64,000 nt of DNA from JAHZKS01 sp047404135 (GCA_047404135.1 JBDOIT010000002.1:186001-250000), one strand, 5' to 3'. Numbered from the stretch's first letter, positions 27,172 to 36,379 are shown. Translations and numbers: made by a program. The notes: generated by a model from the sequence alone, not told the origin.

Positions 27172-27426
27172 ATGGCACAGAAGAAAGCTGGTGGTAGTTC
27201 GAAGAACGGTAGAGATTCAGCCGGTAGGAGACTTGGAGTCAAAAAATACGCAGGCGAGCAAGTAATCCCAGGAAATATTATCGTACGTCAGCGTGGTACA
27301 AAATTTCACCCAGGTGCAAATGTAGGCATGGGTAAAGATCACACTTTGTTCTCTCTTGTAGAAGGAGCTGTGAGATTCTCAAAAAAAGGGAAAAACAAAA
27401 ATTTCGTAGAAGTTATAAATTCCTAA
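27172..27426 (+). CDS. rpmA: 50S ribosomal protein L27
   Basis: An 84-residue protein near the peptidyl-transferase centre. The N-terminal AQKKAGGSSKNGRDS and GNIIVRQRGTKFHPG motifs are complete. There is no N-terminal cleavable extension of the Firmicutes type. It is between rplU and obgE. Confidence 0.98.
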   Translation: MAQKKAGGSSKNGRDSAGRRLGVKKYAGEQVIPGNIIVRQRGTKFHPGANVGMGKDHTLFSLVEGAVRFSKKGKNKNFVEVINS

Positions 27427-27467
27427 TCACCCCTACTACACTTCCTTATATTTAAATTGGAACCCAT

Positions 27468-28448
27468 ATGAAGTTTCTAGATGAGGCTAAAATCTATCTG
27501 AAAGCTGGAGATGGAGGAAGAGGATGTTTGAGCTTTCGTAGAGAGAAGAACATACCAAAAGGCGGCCCAAATGGTGGTAACGGTGGTAGCGGTGGTTCAA
27601 TCGTTATAGAAGCCGTAAATAATCTGAACACCCTAATAGATTATCGTTATCAGCAGCACTTTAAAGCAAAAAAAGGTGAGCACGGAAAAGGAAGGGATCA
27701 GAGTGGAGTCACTGGTGAAAACCTCCTATTAAAAGTCCCTGTCGGAACACAAGTTTTTGCTGAAGACAACCAAACTCTTATCATAGACTTTGTAAAAGAA
27801 GGACAGGTAGAAACAATCGCATATGGAGGAAGAGGAGGATTAGGAAACTCGAATTTCAAAACCTCAGTAAATAGAGCCCCAACCAAGACCACCTTAGGGG
27901 ATGCAGGTGAAGAGTTATGGGTATGGTTAAAATTAAAACTTATATCTGATGTTGGAATTATTGGCTTACCCAATGCTGGGAAATCAACCTTCCTATCTGT
28001 TGTAACTTCTGCAAAACCAAAAATAGCTGATTACCCATTTACCACCTTAAAACCTCAGTTAGGCATTGTATATGTTGACCAAGAAGAATTTGTTATTGCT
28101 GACATTCCTGGGTTAATAGAGGGAGCTAGTGATGGGATTGGGCTTGGCGATAAATTCCTAAAGCACATCGAAAGATGCAAAATACTTCTGCACCTAATAG
28201 ATATTACTTCAGAGAATCCCCTGGAAAATTACTATACTATACGTAAGGAACTAGAGAAATATAGCGCCACCTTAGCAGGAAAAATCGAGATAATTGCGCT
28301 TAATAAAATAGATGCAGCATCAGAAGAATTCGCAGAAGAAAAACAAAAATTCTTCAAAGAAAAACTACAAAAAGAAATCCACCTAATCTCAGCTGCAGCA
28401 AAAAAGAATGTGGAGAATTTAACACAATCTTTACTACACTCGATTTAA
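27468..28448 (+). CDS. obgE: GTPase Obg/CgtA
   Basis: Ribosome-associated GTPase for 50S assembly and stress response. The 326-residue protein has the glycine-rich OBG domain (for example GGNGGSGGS), then G1 GLPNAGKST, switch II in DIPGLIEGAS and G4 NKID. It ends soon after the G domain, lacking the optional C-terminal extension of some homologues. It is the last gene of the rplU-rpmA-obgE unit. Confidence 0.96.
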   Translation: MKFLDEAKIYLKAGDGGRGCLSFRREKNIPKGGPNGGNGGSGGSIVIEAVNNLNTLIDYRYQQHFKAKKGEHGKGRDQSGVTGENLLLKVPVGTQVFAEDNQTLIIDFVKEGQVETIAYGGRGGLGNSNFKTSVNRAPTKTTLGDAGEELWVWLKLKLISDVGIIGLPNAGKSTFLSVVTSAKPKIADYPFTTLKPQLGIVYVDQEEFVIADIPGLIEGASDGIGLGDKFLKHIERCKILLHLIDITSENPLENYYTIRKELEKYSATLAGKIEIIALNKIDAASEEFAEEKQKFFKEKLQKEIHLISAAAKKNVENLTQSLLHSI

Positions 28449-28575
28449 TAATATCTTACTATCCTTCCCTACAAACCTTACTGTACTTACCATTTTAATA
28501 CACACCCCTGAATTACTATCTTTTGTTTACAAAAGAGTTAAAACACTAATATTGCTTAACCATTGTTTTTTATCG

Positions 28576-28604
28576 TTGACATGAAGTTTCTGCATATGTA
28601 AACC
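28576..28604 (+). promoter_or_regulatory. Possible promoter of the lineage-specific cluster
   Basis: TTGACA at 28576-28581 with a weak TAAACC 17 bp downstream, about 75 bp before the first gene of the 28.7-31.3 kb cluster. The -10 match is poor. Confidence 0.35.
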
Positions 28605-28680
28605 TTCCATCTATGTATTTATATTAAATATATTTTTTATTTTTAATTAATTTTAACCTAACACGAGAGGAATAACATTT

Positions 28681-29874
28681 ATGTCTTATACAGGTAAACT
28701 TGCTTCTTACGAAGCAAAATTCGAAAATATAGCAAAAAAATTCAAGAATGTTCTTGAGTTAAATTCAGAGAACTCAAAAGAGGAAATCTTTGCTAAAGCG
28801 CTACTAAACCCAAACAAAGCACTTCTAGAAAGCGAGAAAAGCGAAATTCTTGAATTTGTCAAAGCTGCTTGTGAAAACGGTTTGCAAGCCGAAATCAAAG
28901 AATGTAAATCTGTTAAATCACACGAATCTATTGACGACCTTTTGTTAATAACAAAGATTAAAGAACTAGTAGAAGGAGGTGTTGTGGATACGTCTGCATA
29001 TCAAGACAAGCAACTGTCTTATGAAGACCAAGCTAACCACCTAGTAGAGCTTCTAGAATCTGCGGAAGAAGCAATGCTTTATAATAAAAAATACCCTGCT
29101 ATTACAGAAATGAATACCGCTGTAAGAGAATTAAGAGATTCTGTATTTAGTTTGAACTCAGAGTTCAAGCCATCAAATCAAAATGAGGAATTTGGTGCAG
29201 ATGCAGGTAAAGTACGCGACTCCTTTGACTCGGATTTCAAAAAAACTGCTGAAGTTCTAAAAGATGTCTGGGGATCTGGAGAAGATCAGAACACAGCTCT
29301 TGCTGTGTATGCAGATAACCCAGTGTCTATCCACAGACCTGAATTCTACTCAAACCCAAGGATAGATAGCAAAGAAGCGATGGAAAATCTAGATACAAAA
29401 GCTTCTGGCCACTTCGTTGGTGCAGTTGGTGCTATGCAAGTTGCTTATTTCAAAGATATTGCTCTTCCTTACTTAATAAAAGGAGTATGTAAGCTTGCGA
29501 ATACTAACAGTGATCTGTCTTCTCAAATACAAGATCATGTTGCTTTCCAAAAAGCAAAGTATGTTATGGCAAATTTCAAAGCAATCTTCAGAGGCATGGA
29601 AAGTGATTATATTTCTGATATTGAGAAAGCTTACGAGGACATGCAAGATATAAGAGTAAAAGATGATGGCGTATCATCTTATGACTTAGACGCTTTCTTT
29701 GCTGGAATAAACAGAGTGATCAAAATAGTCTCATTCAATGAACAACAGCATGAGGGATTCAAATCTGACATCGAAAGTATCTCTGACTTATGCCCAGAGT
29801 TAAACTTCAGTAATGCTGTTCCTCTTCTTGGAATGGTATCTACAGAAGAAAGTGTAACTCACGACGAGATGTAG
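28681..29874 (+). CDS. Hypothetical protein, helical, lineage-specific
   Basis: A 397-residue protein whose family I do not recognise. It is acidic and predicted helical throughout, with no signal peptide, no lipobox and no clear membrane segment; the most apolar stretch is GAVGAMQVAYFKDIALPYLIKG in the second half. The start ATG follows AGAGGAA, a good ribosome site. It is followed after 2 bp by an outer-membrane barrel and then a coiled-coil protein, all on one strand, so the products may share a surface or secretion role (inference). Confidence 0.7.
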   Translation: MSYTGKLASYEAKFENIAKKFKNVLELNSENSKEEIFAKALLNPNKALLESEKSEILEFVKAACENGLQAEIKECKSVKSHESIDDLLLITKIKELVEGGVVDTSAYQDKQLSYEDQANHLVELLESAEEAMLYNKKYPAITEMNTAVRELRDSVFSLNSEFKPSNQNEEFGADAGKVRDSFDSDFKKTAEVLKDVWGSGEDQNTALAVYADNPVSIHRPEFYSNPRIDSKEAMENLDTKASGHFVGAVGAMQVAYFKDIALPYLIKGVCKLANTNSDLSSQIQDHVAFQKAKYVMANFKAIFRGMESDYISDIEKAYEDMQDIRVKDDGVSSYDLDAFFAGINRVIKIVSFNEQQHEGFKSDIESISDLCPELNFSNAVPLLGMVSTEESVTHDEM

Positions 29875-29876
29875 TA

Positions 29877-30581
29877 ATGATAAAAAGAGCTTCTATTATA
29901 TTTCTAGCCTGCACTTATATTTCTTGTGTGTCTGCACACGGAGATGATAGGAGCTCTTTTTATGCCAAAATTGAGGGGGGGGCGTCGTTTCCTACACATC
30001 AACTCAACAAAAAATTCTATAATAACGCTAAAACCCCAAACTCAACGTTTTTGGGGGCAGGAGTAGGATATATAGTCAATGACCATATAAGATCAGATAT
30101 TACGCTTACATTTAGGCCTACGAGCAACTTAAGACACTCTAGTAGGTCTATAGTATCTGGGTTAGATCACACCGAAGAGATCAACCAAGACTTTAGCCAC
30201 ACCACCTTAATGCTTAATACTTACTATAATTTCTACAAATTTGGATCTTTCTCACCTTACTTATCCGCAGGGGTTGGCGTATCAAGGAGCCATCTAGGGA
30301 ATTTTTGGAGTAGAGATATTCCTTCTGGAGATCCAGATCACATTGTGAGGTCTTCTGATAAAACGACAAAATTCAGCCCTGCATGGACTATTGGTCTTGG
30401 GACGAATCTAGGCATCTCTAAAGATTTTGATTTAGATATCTTCTATAGATATGTGAATCTAGGAAAAGCAAAGAAATCTATTATCACAGAAACTTTTTCT
30501 TCTACCACAAACACATACACAAATAACCCAGGCAAGCTGTCCTCCCATGAGACAGGACTAGGTCTTACAGTAAGGTTTTAA
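29877..30581 (+). CDS. Outer-membrane beta-barrel protein (OmpA-like/surface antigen type)
   Basis: A 234-residue protein with a signal peptide (cleavage near SCVSAHGDD, about residue 21) and the alternating pattern of an eight-stranded barrel. Visible strands include SSFYAKIEGGASFPT, TFLGAGVGYIV, FSPYLSAGVGVSRS, WTIGLGTNLGIS and the terminal ETGLGLTVRF ending in Phe, the BAM recognition residue. This is the layout of P44/Msp4-like surface antigens and small porins of Rickettsiales. It starts 2 bp after the previous gene and is followed after 3 bp by the next. Confidence 0.85.
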   Translation: MIKRASIIFLACTYISCVSAHGDDRSSFYAKIEGGASFPTHQLNKKFYNNAKTPNSTFLGAGVGYIVNDHIRSDITLTFRPTSNLRHSSRSIVSGLDHTEEINQDFSHTTLMLNTYYNFYKFGSFSPYLSAGVGVSRSHLGNFWSRDIPSGDPDHIVRSSDKTTKFSPAWTIGLGTNLGISKDFDLDIFYRYVNLGKAKKSIITETFSSTTNTYTNNPGKLSSHETGLGLTVRF

Positions 30582-30584
30582 ATT

Positions 30585-31304
30585 ATGGACGCAAAACAGA
30601 TAGAGGAGTTAAAGAAAAAAGAATCAAAGATAAATAATATAGAAAAATCTAATTCTAATACTCAAACCTCAGAAGAGTTACTAAAACAAATTACAGAGAA
30701 CTTCGCAAAAACGTATACCACAGCCACCACTCCTATTGATTATCAAAAACTTGCTGATGAAGTAGTATCACGTCTACCTCAGGATACCACTGCTGTAATA
30801 CAACAACATAGTAGTGTTGAGCCCGCTGAGTGCAGTACTCCTAAACCCATCTGCACAGACAAGATAAAATTCTCTCTTGAATCCCCAATACGGCATCTTG
30901 AGACTATATCTAGCTTGTTTGAAGAATATGATTTAGTTGAAATTATCAAAAGTAATTTCAAAACTCTCAAAACCTCAAAAACCCTTAGAAAAACCAAGAT
31001 AGCAGAACAGATACCAAAAGATATACTTGAAGAAGGAGAACTGGAAAACGAGCAAGACTTACTAAAGAAAGAAATTAAGAAAATAGACACCTTACTGAAA
31101 AATGAATTACTCACCCGTGCACATAGCAGCACAAAGCAAGATTTAGATGCTGCATTAAAGATTCACAAAGCTAAAAATAAAGACATCACAGAGAACATAC
31201 AAAAACACTGCATATCCGAAACATGCTTTGATGAATCAGACCTTATTCGCAATTTATGCGGGGCACTTAAATATGGTCACTCTTTTGAAGATTCGGATTC
31301 ATAG
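30585..31304 (+). CDS. Hypothetical coiled-coil protein
   Basis: A 239-residue hydrophilic protein with no signal peptide or membrane segment. Lys/Glu-rich helical stretches occur at the N terminus (IEELKKKESKINN) and around residues 130-205, suggesting coiled coils. Four cysteines occur, two in the mid part and two near the C terminus. No family is recognised. It is the third gene of a tightly packed group and is probably cotranscribed with the barrel gene. Confidence 0.65.
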   Translation: MDAKQIEELKKKESKINNIEKSNSNTQTSEELLKQITENFAKTYTTATTPIDYQKLADEVVSRLPQDTTAVIQQHSSVEPAECSTPKPICTDKIKFSLESPIRHLETISSLFEEYDLVEIIKSNFKTLKTSKTLRKTKIAEQIPKDILEEGELENEQDLLKKEIKKIDTLLKNELLTRAHSSTKQDLDAALKIHKAKNKDITENIQKHCISETCFDESDLIRNLCGALKYGHSFEDSDS

Positions 31305-31368
31305 AAAACCTCGATTGCAAAATAAAAGATTCTAGTTATAATCACGCCATCTAATATGGAGGGTTATT

Positions 31369-31755
31369 ATGCATTTTAATAAAGAAAATTTAAACAAAAT
31401 CTTAGCAGAAGCAAAACGTGATACAAAAGAATTCTGGAATAAAACTATAAAAACAGAAGCTAAAAAACTATGGAATAATACTCAGACATTCTGGCAAGAC
31501 ACTGTAAAACCAGAAGCTAAAGAACTATGGAATAAAACCAAGGCATTCTGGAGAGATATCACAAACTCTAGCAATGCAGAAACAGATATTCTCATACAGC
31601 AAGATTGCTCCTCAGAAAAATCACAAGACCCAATCAAATCAGATTTAAATGAGGTAGCAGAAGAACTGACTGATGAACCTGCATCTCCTAGCAACATTCT
31701 TCAAGAAGAGGTAGGAGTCTCTGGCAATATAATTGAGACTAATGCCGAGCAATAA
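31369..31755 (+). CDS. Small protein with tryptophan-rich amphipathic helical repeats
   Basis: A 128-residue protein. Residues about 12-65 contain about two and a half copies of an 18-19-residue unit of the form EAKxLWNxTxxFWxDxxK: KEFWNKTIKTEAKKLWNN, TFWQDTVKPEAKELWNK and KAFWRDI. Spaced Trp/Phe and charged residues predict long amphipathic helices able to lie on a membrane. The remaining half is acidic and low-complexity. There is no signal peptide. A GGAGGG ribosome site precedes the start. I know of no family to name. Confidence 0.65.
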   Translation: MHFNKENLNKILAEAKRDTKEFWNKTIKTEAKKLWNNTQTFWQDTVKPEAKELWNKTKAFWRDITNSSNAETDILIQQDCSSEKSQDPIKSDLNEVAEELTDEPASPSNILQEEVGVSGNIIETNAEQ

Positions 31756-31834
31756 TACTGCTTTTCATCTATTTTCAACCTGAATCACTTGACTAAGGCA
31801 GTAAAACATAATATATGTATAGCCTCATTCATGT

Positions 31835-31911
<77 letters not shown>

Positions 31912-32023
31912 ATCCATTATAAAATCTTAGACTTACCTTTCTAGGAATCTCCTTGTCTTGACTTTATATTCTAGGTTATCGATAATATCCTCTAGTTGTC
32001 ACCTTAACTTTGAGAAAATAAAT

Positions 32024-32698
32024 ATGCAGATAGAAATATTACATAGAGACAGCCTTCCTCTTGGAGGATTTGCAGGGCTCAAAGAGCACCGTCTAGTTGT
32101 AGACAAAAGAATTAATGGAGATGGCAGCGCATGGGATGGCCTTGGAAGTTTTGTGTATTTGGCAGACGCTAGCTTTCTTCCAAAAGGAGAAACTAGGTTG
32201 CATTCTCACAAAGAAATTGATGTAATTTCTGTAATGGTTGAAGGCCGTATTGCTCACAAAGGGTCTTTAGAGCATGGCAAAGGAATGGAAGCTAACAAAG
32301 TACAAGTGCAAAGAGCTGGCGGAGAAGGATTTAGCCATAATGAGGTGAATCCAGATCCAGAGAGCAATCGTATGATACAGCTATGGGTTTTGCCAGAAAC
32401 TCCAGGAGAACGCGCTGGATATAAATCTTATAGCCTTAAGCAAGGAACTGTAACCCAAATCTATGGTGGCAACAAAGAGCAAGATGAAACTTTTGATAGC
32501 AGAACTATTCTTAAAGTTGGCATGCTAAATAAAGATCAAAATATTTCTGAACATGGTGAATTTATAGCTTATATCACAAAAGGATCCGGACAAATCAATG
32601 GAGAACCCGTCAAAGATGGTGACCTTGTACGAGGTGTTGATTTAGAATGCATTCCCAATAAAAATATGCAGATAATAATAATCACTCATGAGACTTAA
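32024..32698 (+). CDS. Pirin family protein
   Basis: A 224-residue bicupin of the pirin/YhaK type. The N-terminal cupin has LHSHKEIDVISVMVEGRIAH and GGEGFSHNEVNP, matching the metal-binding H-x-H and distal His-Glu of pirins, although the spacing differs slightly from the canonical pattern. Members act as redox-sensing or quercetinase-like proteins; the role here is unknown. I chose the ATG at 32024, where the pirin homology begins. An upstream in-frame start at 31958 would add 22 non-homologous residues. Confidence 0.85.
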   Translation: MQIEILHRDSLPLGGFAGLKEHRLVVDKRINGDGSAWDGLGSFVYLADASFLPKGETRLHSHKEIDVISVMVEGRIAHKGSLEHGKGMEANKVQVQRAGGEGFSHNEVNPDPESNRMIQLWVLPETPGERAGYKSYSLKQGTVTQIYGGNKEQDETFDSRTILKVGMLNKDQNISEHGEFIAYITKGSGQINGEPVKDGDLVRGVDLECIPNKNMQIIIITHET

Positions 32699-32805
32699 TT
32701 TTACCTAGCTTTCACTTCTTACTCTTTTAAAATTTTCTTGAAGTTCTACTTTTCTTTTGTGCGCTTGGCATCTATCATTATACTATATAACAAAAAAACA
32801 CAGAA

Positions 32806-34197
32806 ATGCTTGATCTAGATCCAATGCTTTTAGCAAGAATTCAGTTTGCATTCACGATTAGTTTCCATATCATCTTCCCTGCATTTACAATAGGATTAAG
32901 CAGCTATCTTGCTGTCCTAGAATGGAGGTGGTTATCCACAGGAGATGGACGCTTTCGTGATTTGTACAAATTCTGGATTAAAATTTTTGCCGTGTGTTTT
33001 GGAATGGGTGTAGTTTCCGGCGTAGTGCTAAGCTATCAACTTGGAACCAACTGGTCAATATTTTCTGATAAAGTTGCAAATGTGATAGGCCCCCTTCTAG
33101 CTTATGAGGTTTTAACTGCCTTCTTCTTAGAGGCATCATTCCTGGGTATCATGTTATTTGGCTGGGGACGTGTAAGCAAAAAAATGCACTTTGCTTCCAC
33201 ATGCATCGTTGCAGTAGGAACCTTGATGTCAGCATTTTGGATTCTTTCTGCCAATAGCTGGATGCAAACTCCTCAAGGTTTTACTCTAACAGCAGATGGC
33301 CGTGCTATGCCAACCAACTGGGTTGAGGTCATATTTAATCCATCTTTCCCATACCGACTTCTTCACATGGTGACAGCTGCATATTTGACGACAGCTTTTG
33401 TAGTAGGAGGTGTTGGCGCTTATTATTTATGGTGCAAAAGACATATAAAACACGCTCGAATCATGTTAGGCATGGCTACAATGATGGCTTCTGTTATTGC
33501 GCCAATCCAAATATTTATTGGTGATTCACATGGGAAAAACACTTTAGAGCATCAACCCGCAAAAATAGCAGCTATAGAGGCTATTTGGAATACTGAAAAT
33601 CATGCAGCATTGCGTTTATTTGCACTTCCAAATCAAGAAGAAGAAAAGAATAATTATGAGATTTCTATCCCTGGGTTAGCAAGCCTTATTCTGACGCATC
33701 GTGCAGATGGAGAAATCAAAGGACTCAAAACATGGAAGAAAGAAGACAGGCCACCTGTAGCATGGGTCTTCTGGTCATTTAGGGTTATGGTTGGACTTGG
33801 TATGTTGATGGCTTTGATTGGCATAGCAAGTGGAGTACAATATTTTCGTTCCAAACTATTTGAATCCAAATGGTTGCACGGATGTTGGATTCTTATGATT
33901 CCATCTGGCTTTATTGCACTTCTAGCAGGTTGGTTTGTAACTGAAATTGGCAGGCAGCCTTATACAGTCTATGGCGTGATTCGTACATCAGAATCAGTGT
34001 CGCCAGCAATTCTTGCCCCTCAAGTTCTATGGTCACTGGTTTCTTTCGTAGCAATATATACATTAATATTCGGCTCAGGTAGTTACTATATTCTAAAGCT
34101 TATTGCCAAAGGAGTTGTGTTAACAAAAGAGAAAGAGCATTTTAGGCGAGGCATAGAATCTTCTGTAACTAATGCTATCTCAAAAGAGGATAAATAA
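32806..34197 (+). CDS. cydA: Cytochrome bd-type quinol oxidase subunit I (cyanide-insensitive type)
   Basis: Oxidises ubiquinol and reduces oxygen in the inner membrane. Haem ligands are visible: H21 in FTISFHIIFPAF, H187 in YRLLHMVTAAY and M328 in FRVMVGLGM. The acidic residues E101 and E109 of the haem d region are also present. The quinol-loop signature reads GRQPY (382-386) where many have GRQPW. At 463 residues with a short Q loop it belongs to the CIO-type branch. cydB starts immediately after the stop. High oxygen affinity would suit a host-associated life (inference). Confidence 0.95.
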   Translation: MLDLDPMLLARIQFAFTISFHIIFPAFTIGLSSYLAVLEWRWLSTGDGRFRDLYKFWIKIFAVCFGMGVVSGVVLSYQLGTNWSIFSDKVANVIGPLLAYEVLTAFFLEASFLGIMLFGWGRVSKKMHFASTCIVAVGTLMSAFWILSANSWMQTPQGFTLTADGRAMPTNWVEVIFNPSFPYRLLHMVTAAYLTTAFVVGGVGAYYLWCKRHIKHARIMLGMATMMASVIAPIQIFIGDSHGKNTLEHQPAKIAAIEAIWNTENHAALRLFALPNQEEEKNNYEISIPGLASLILTHRADGEIKGLKTWKKEDRPPVAWVFWSFRVMVGLGMLMALIGIASGVQYFRSKLFESKWLHGCWILMIPSGFIALLAGWFVTEIGRQPYTVYGVIRTSESVSPAILAPQVLWSLVSFVAIYTLIFGSGSYYILKLIAKGVVLTKEKEHFRRGIESSVTNAISKEDK

Positions 34198-35217
34198 ATG
34201 TTTGATTTCTCTGCATATATAGATTTACCCCTAGTATGGGGAGTGATTATTGCAAATGCAATTTTGTTTTATGTGCTCTTAGATGGCTTTGATCTTGGGA
34301 TTGGAATATTATTTCCAATCGCACCATCTGATAAATGCCGAAACAAAATGATGAATTCTATAGCGCCTTTCTGGGATGGAAACGAAACATGGCTTGTCTT
34401 ATGTGGAGGTGGATTATTCGCAGCATTCCCTCTAGCATACTCCATTCTAATGCCAGCCTTCTACATCCCTATAATCATCATGTTGCTTGGATTGATTATG
34501 CGTGGGGTTGCATTCGAATTCCGATTTAAAGCAAATAGATCACGAAAGCTTTGGGATTTAGCTTTCCATTTCGGATCTCTAGGAGCTACCTTCTGCCAAG
34601 GCCTCATAATAGGGGCATTCGTACAAGGCATTAAAATTGATGGCCGTAATTTTGCTGGTGGCCCCTTCGACTGGGCAACGGGGTTTTCTGTAATGACAGG
34701 AATTGCGTTAGTATTTGGATATGCTTTACTGGGATCCACATGGCTTATTATGAAAACTGATGATATCACAAGAGACTGGGCACGAAAAATCGCATCTTAT
34801 GTGCTGTTCTTTGTTGGTATATTTATGGTTATTGTAAGCTTTTCTATGCCTTTTATAGATCCTAGAATACAAAAATTTTGGTTCAGCCTCCCTAATTTTT
34901 ACTACTTAATGCCTATCCCTATTACCACAGCTATTCTGTTTGTATTATTATGGGTTGATTTGCGAAAGAAAAAACGGGACTACCGCCCCTTCTTAACTAG
35001 TCTTGGTATATTTTTAATGGGATATACTGGGCTGGGTTTAAGCATATTCCCGTGGATTATCCCATTTGAATACACAATCTGGGATGCTGCAGCAGATGGC
35101 CCTGGACTATCTCTTATGTTGGTCGGAGTTGTCCCCGCCTTGCCTTTGATTCTAGCATACACAGCCTATTGCTACTATATTTTCAGAGGGAAAACGAGCC
35201 ATGAATCAATGTATTAG
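34198..35217 (+). CDS. cydB: Cytochrome bd-type quinol oxidase subunit II
   Basis: A 339-residue membrane partner of CydA. The family opening LPLVWGVIIANAILFYVLLDGFDLG-like segment with FDLGIGILFP, the FWDGNETWLVLCGG motif (around residues 58-71) and RGVAFEFRFK are intact. About eight membrane helices are evident. It abuts cydA without a gap and overlaps the following 49-codon gene by 17 bp. Confidence 0.95.
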   Translation: MFDFSAYIDLPLVWGVIIANAILFYVLLDGFDLGIGILFPIAPSDKCRNKMMNSIAPFWDGNETWLVLCGGGLFAAFPLAYSILMPAFYIPIIIMLLGLIMRGVAFEFRFKANRSRKLWDLAFHFGSLGATFCQGLIIGAFVQGIKIDGRNFAGGPFDWATGFSVMTGIALVFGYALLGSTWLIMKTDDITRDWARKIASYVLFFVGIFMVIVSFSMPFIDPRIQKFWFSLPNFYYLMPIPITTAILFVLLWVDLRKKKRDYRPFLTSLGIFLMGYTGLGLSIFPWIIPFEYTIWDAAADGPGLSLMLVGVVPALPLILAYTAYCYYIFRGKTSHESMY

Positions 35218-35350
35218 TAAAGCCAATGCATGGCTAGATAAACATACAAAACTTAAGCAGTGGATCTGGTTTTTTATCCTATGGTGCAGTGGGTTTTCGA
35301 CTATGATATTGCTATCTTATCTGATAAAACTTATGATGAGTATTAATTAA
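35201..35350 (+). CDS. Small single-helix membrane protein of cydAB operon (DUF2474/CydX-like)
   Basis: A 49-residue protein starting inside the end of cydB. It has a basic and Trp-containing entry (KLKQWIWFFILW), one membrane helix of about 23 residues and a final IKLMMS. The size, the position right after cydB and the W-x-W-F helix entry match the small DUF2474/CydX-type accessory subunits that stabilise bd oxidases. Translation is probably coupled to cydB. It is easily missed because of its length. Confidence 0.7.
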   Translation: MNQCISKANAWLDKHTKLKQWIWFFILWCSGFSTMILLSYLIKLMMSIN

Positions 35351-35363
35351 AGACAGTGTCTAT

Positions 35364-35831
35364 ATGAATCACAGAAATGTAAAAATAGAAGCACAATTCC
35401 TCATCACAGGCCTACAAATCAGAACAATTAATACAAATGAATTCAATCCAGAAGCAGCTAAGATAATGGGTTTATGGGAAGATTTTCACAATACAACTCT
35501 TATATCCCAGATAAGTGAAAAAGATCCTTTTATATACGGAGTATACTCAGATTACCAATCCGACGAAAATGGCGAATATTCTGTCACAGCAGGAATAAAT
35601 TCAGTCAATATAACCTCACAAGACCACAATCTACAGGACATTGTAATTCATCCTGGCAATTACTTGGTTTTCGAAGCACGCGGTGAGCTGCCTGGCGCTA
35701 TTATAGAAACATGGCAGTATATCTGGACATATTTCTCTGACCCCTCTAACCCAAAGAGAAAATTTACGTCCGATTTTGAAAAATATATTTCAGAAACTGA
35801 GGTAGATATTCATATTGCAGTGGAAGATTAA
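35364..35831 (+). CDS. GyrI-like/AraC-type effector-binding domain protein
   Basis: A 155-residue stand-alone SHS2-type ligand-binding domain as in GyrI and the C termini of AraC-family regulators. Marks are the N-terminal LITGLQIRTIN strand, a glycine and tyrosine rich FIYGVYSDYQSDENGEYSVTAG middle, and HPGNYLVFEARGELPGAIIETWQYIWTYF with the typical G-x-x-P-x-x-I-x-x-x-W. There is no DNA-binding domain. It may bind small cationic molecules. It follows the cydAB group by 13 bp. Confidence 0.75.
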   Translation: MNHRNVKIEAQFLITGLQIRTINTNEFNPEAAKIMGLWEDFHNTTLISQISEKDPFIYGVYSDYQSDENGEYSVTAGINSVNITSQDHNLQDIVIHPGNYLVFEARGELPGAIIETWQYIWTYFSDPSNPKRKFTSDFEKYISETEVDIHIAVED

Positions 35832-35890
35832 TATTGTAATAATTTTAAAAAAAAGCTAACATCACCACAGATCACTAAACTGATATCAAA

Positions 35891-36379
35891 ATGAAAAAAA
35901 TACTCTTAGCGATGGCTGTGCTTTTAGGCTCGTGTGGCCCCATTTACAACACAGTGAAAGATTATCACTTACCCACAGGAAATCCCTCTACATCAACCTG
36001 CTCTAATATGTGCTTACACAACCGATCCATATGTAAAACTCGCTGTGAACGTACAAAACATGATTGTAGTGTATTGGAAGAGAGAAAGGCAAATAATGAG
36101 TACAACGATTATCTCAGAAGAAGTTGCAGAGAAGTAAGGTCAACGCAATATCACTCACACAAAAAACATAGAAAAACTCACCATAGAACAACTCAAAGCA
36201 GTGTATCTTGTGACAGCTCAAAAACCCTGAAAGACTTCAGAAATTCCTGGCGTTGTGACAACCACAACAATGCGTGTAAAAATGACTGTGAGTCAGTCTA
36301 TGACTCTTGTTTTGTAGGATGTGGAGGACGCATAGAAGAAAGACAAGTATGTGTATTTAATTGCAATAGCGTCAATTAA
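35891..36379 (+). CDS. Cysteine-rich lipoprotein with twin CX3C motifs
   Basis: A 162-residue protein with a lipoprotein signal (lipobox LLGSC, lipidated Cys15). The mature part has 14 further cysteines. Residues about 37-59 read C-x3-C-x6-C-x3-C-x6-C. The C-terminal part repeats C-x3-C-x6-C-x3-C and ends with C-x3-C. The centre is His/Lys/Thr-rich. The spacing suits disulfide-stapled helical hairpins in the periplasm. No family is recognised. It starts 59 bp after the GyrI-like gene. Confidence 0.75.
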   Translation: MKKILLAMAVLLGSCGPIYNTVKDYHLPTGNPSTSTCSNMCLHNRSICKTRCERTKHDCSVLEERKANNEYNDYLRRSCREVRSTQYHSHKKHRKTHHRTTQSSVSCDSSKTLKDFRNSWRCDNHNNACKNDCESVYDSCFVGCGGRIEERQVCVFNCNSVN

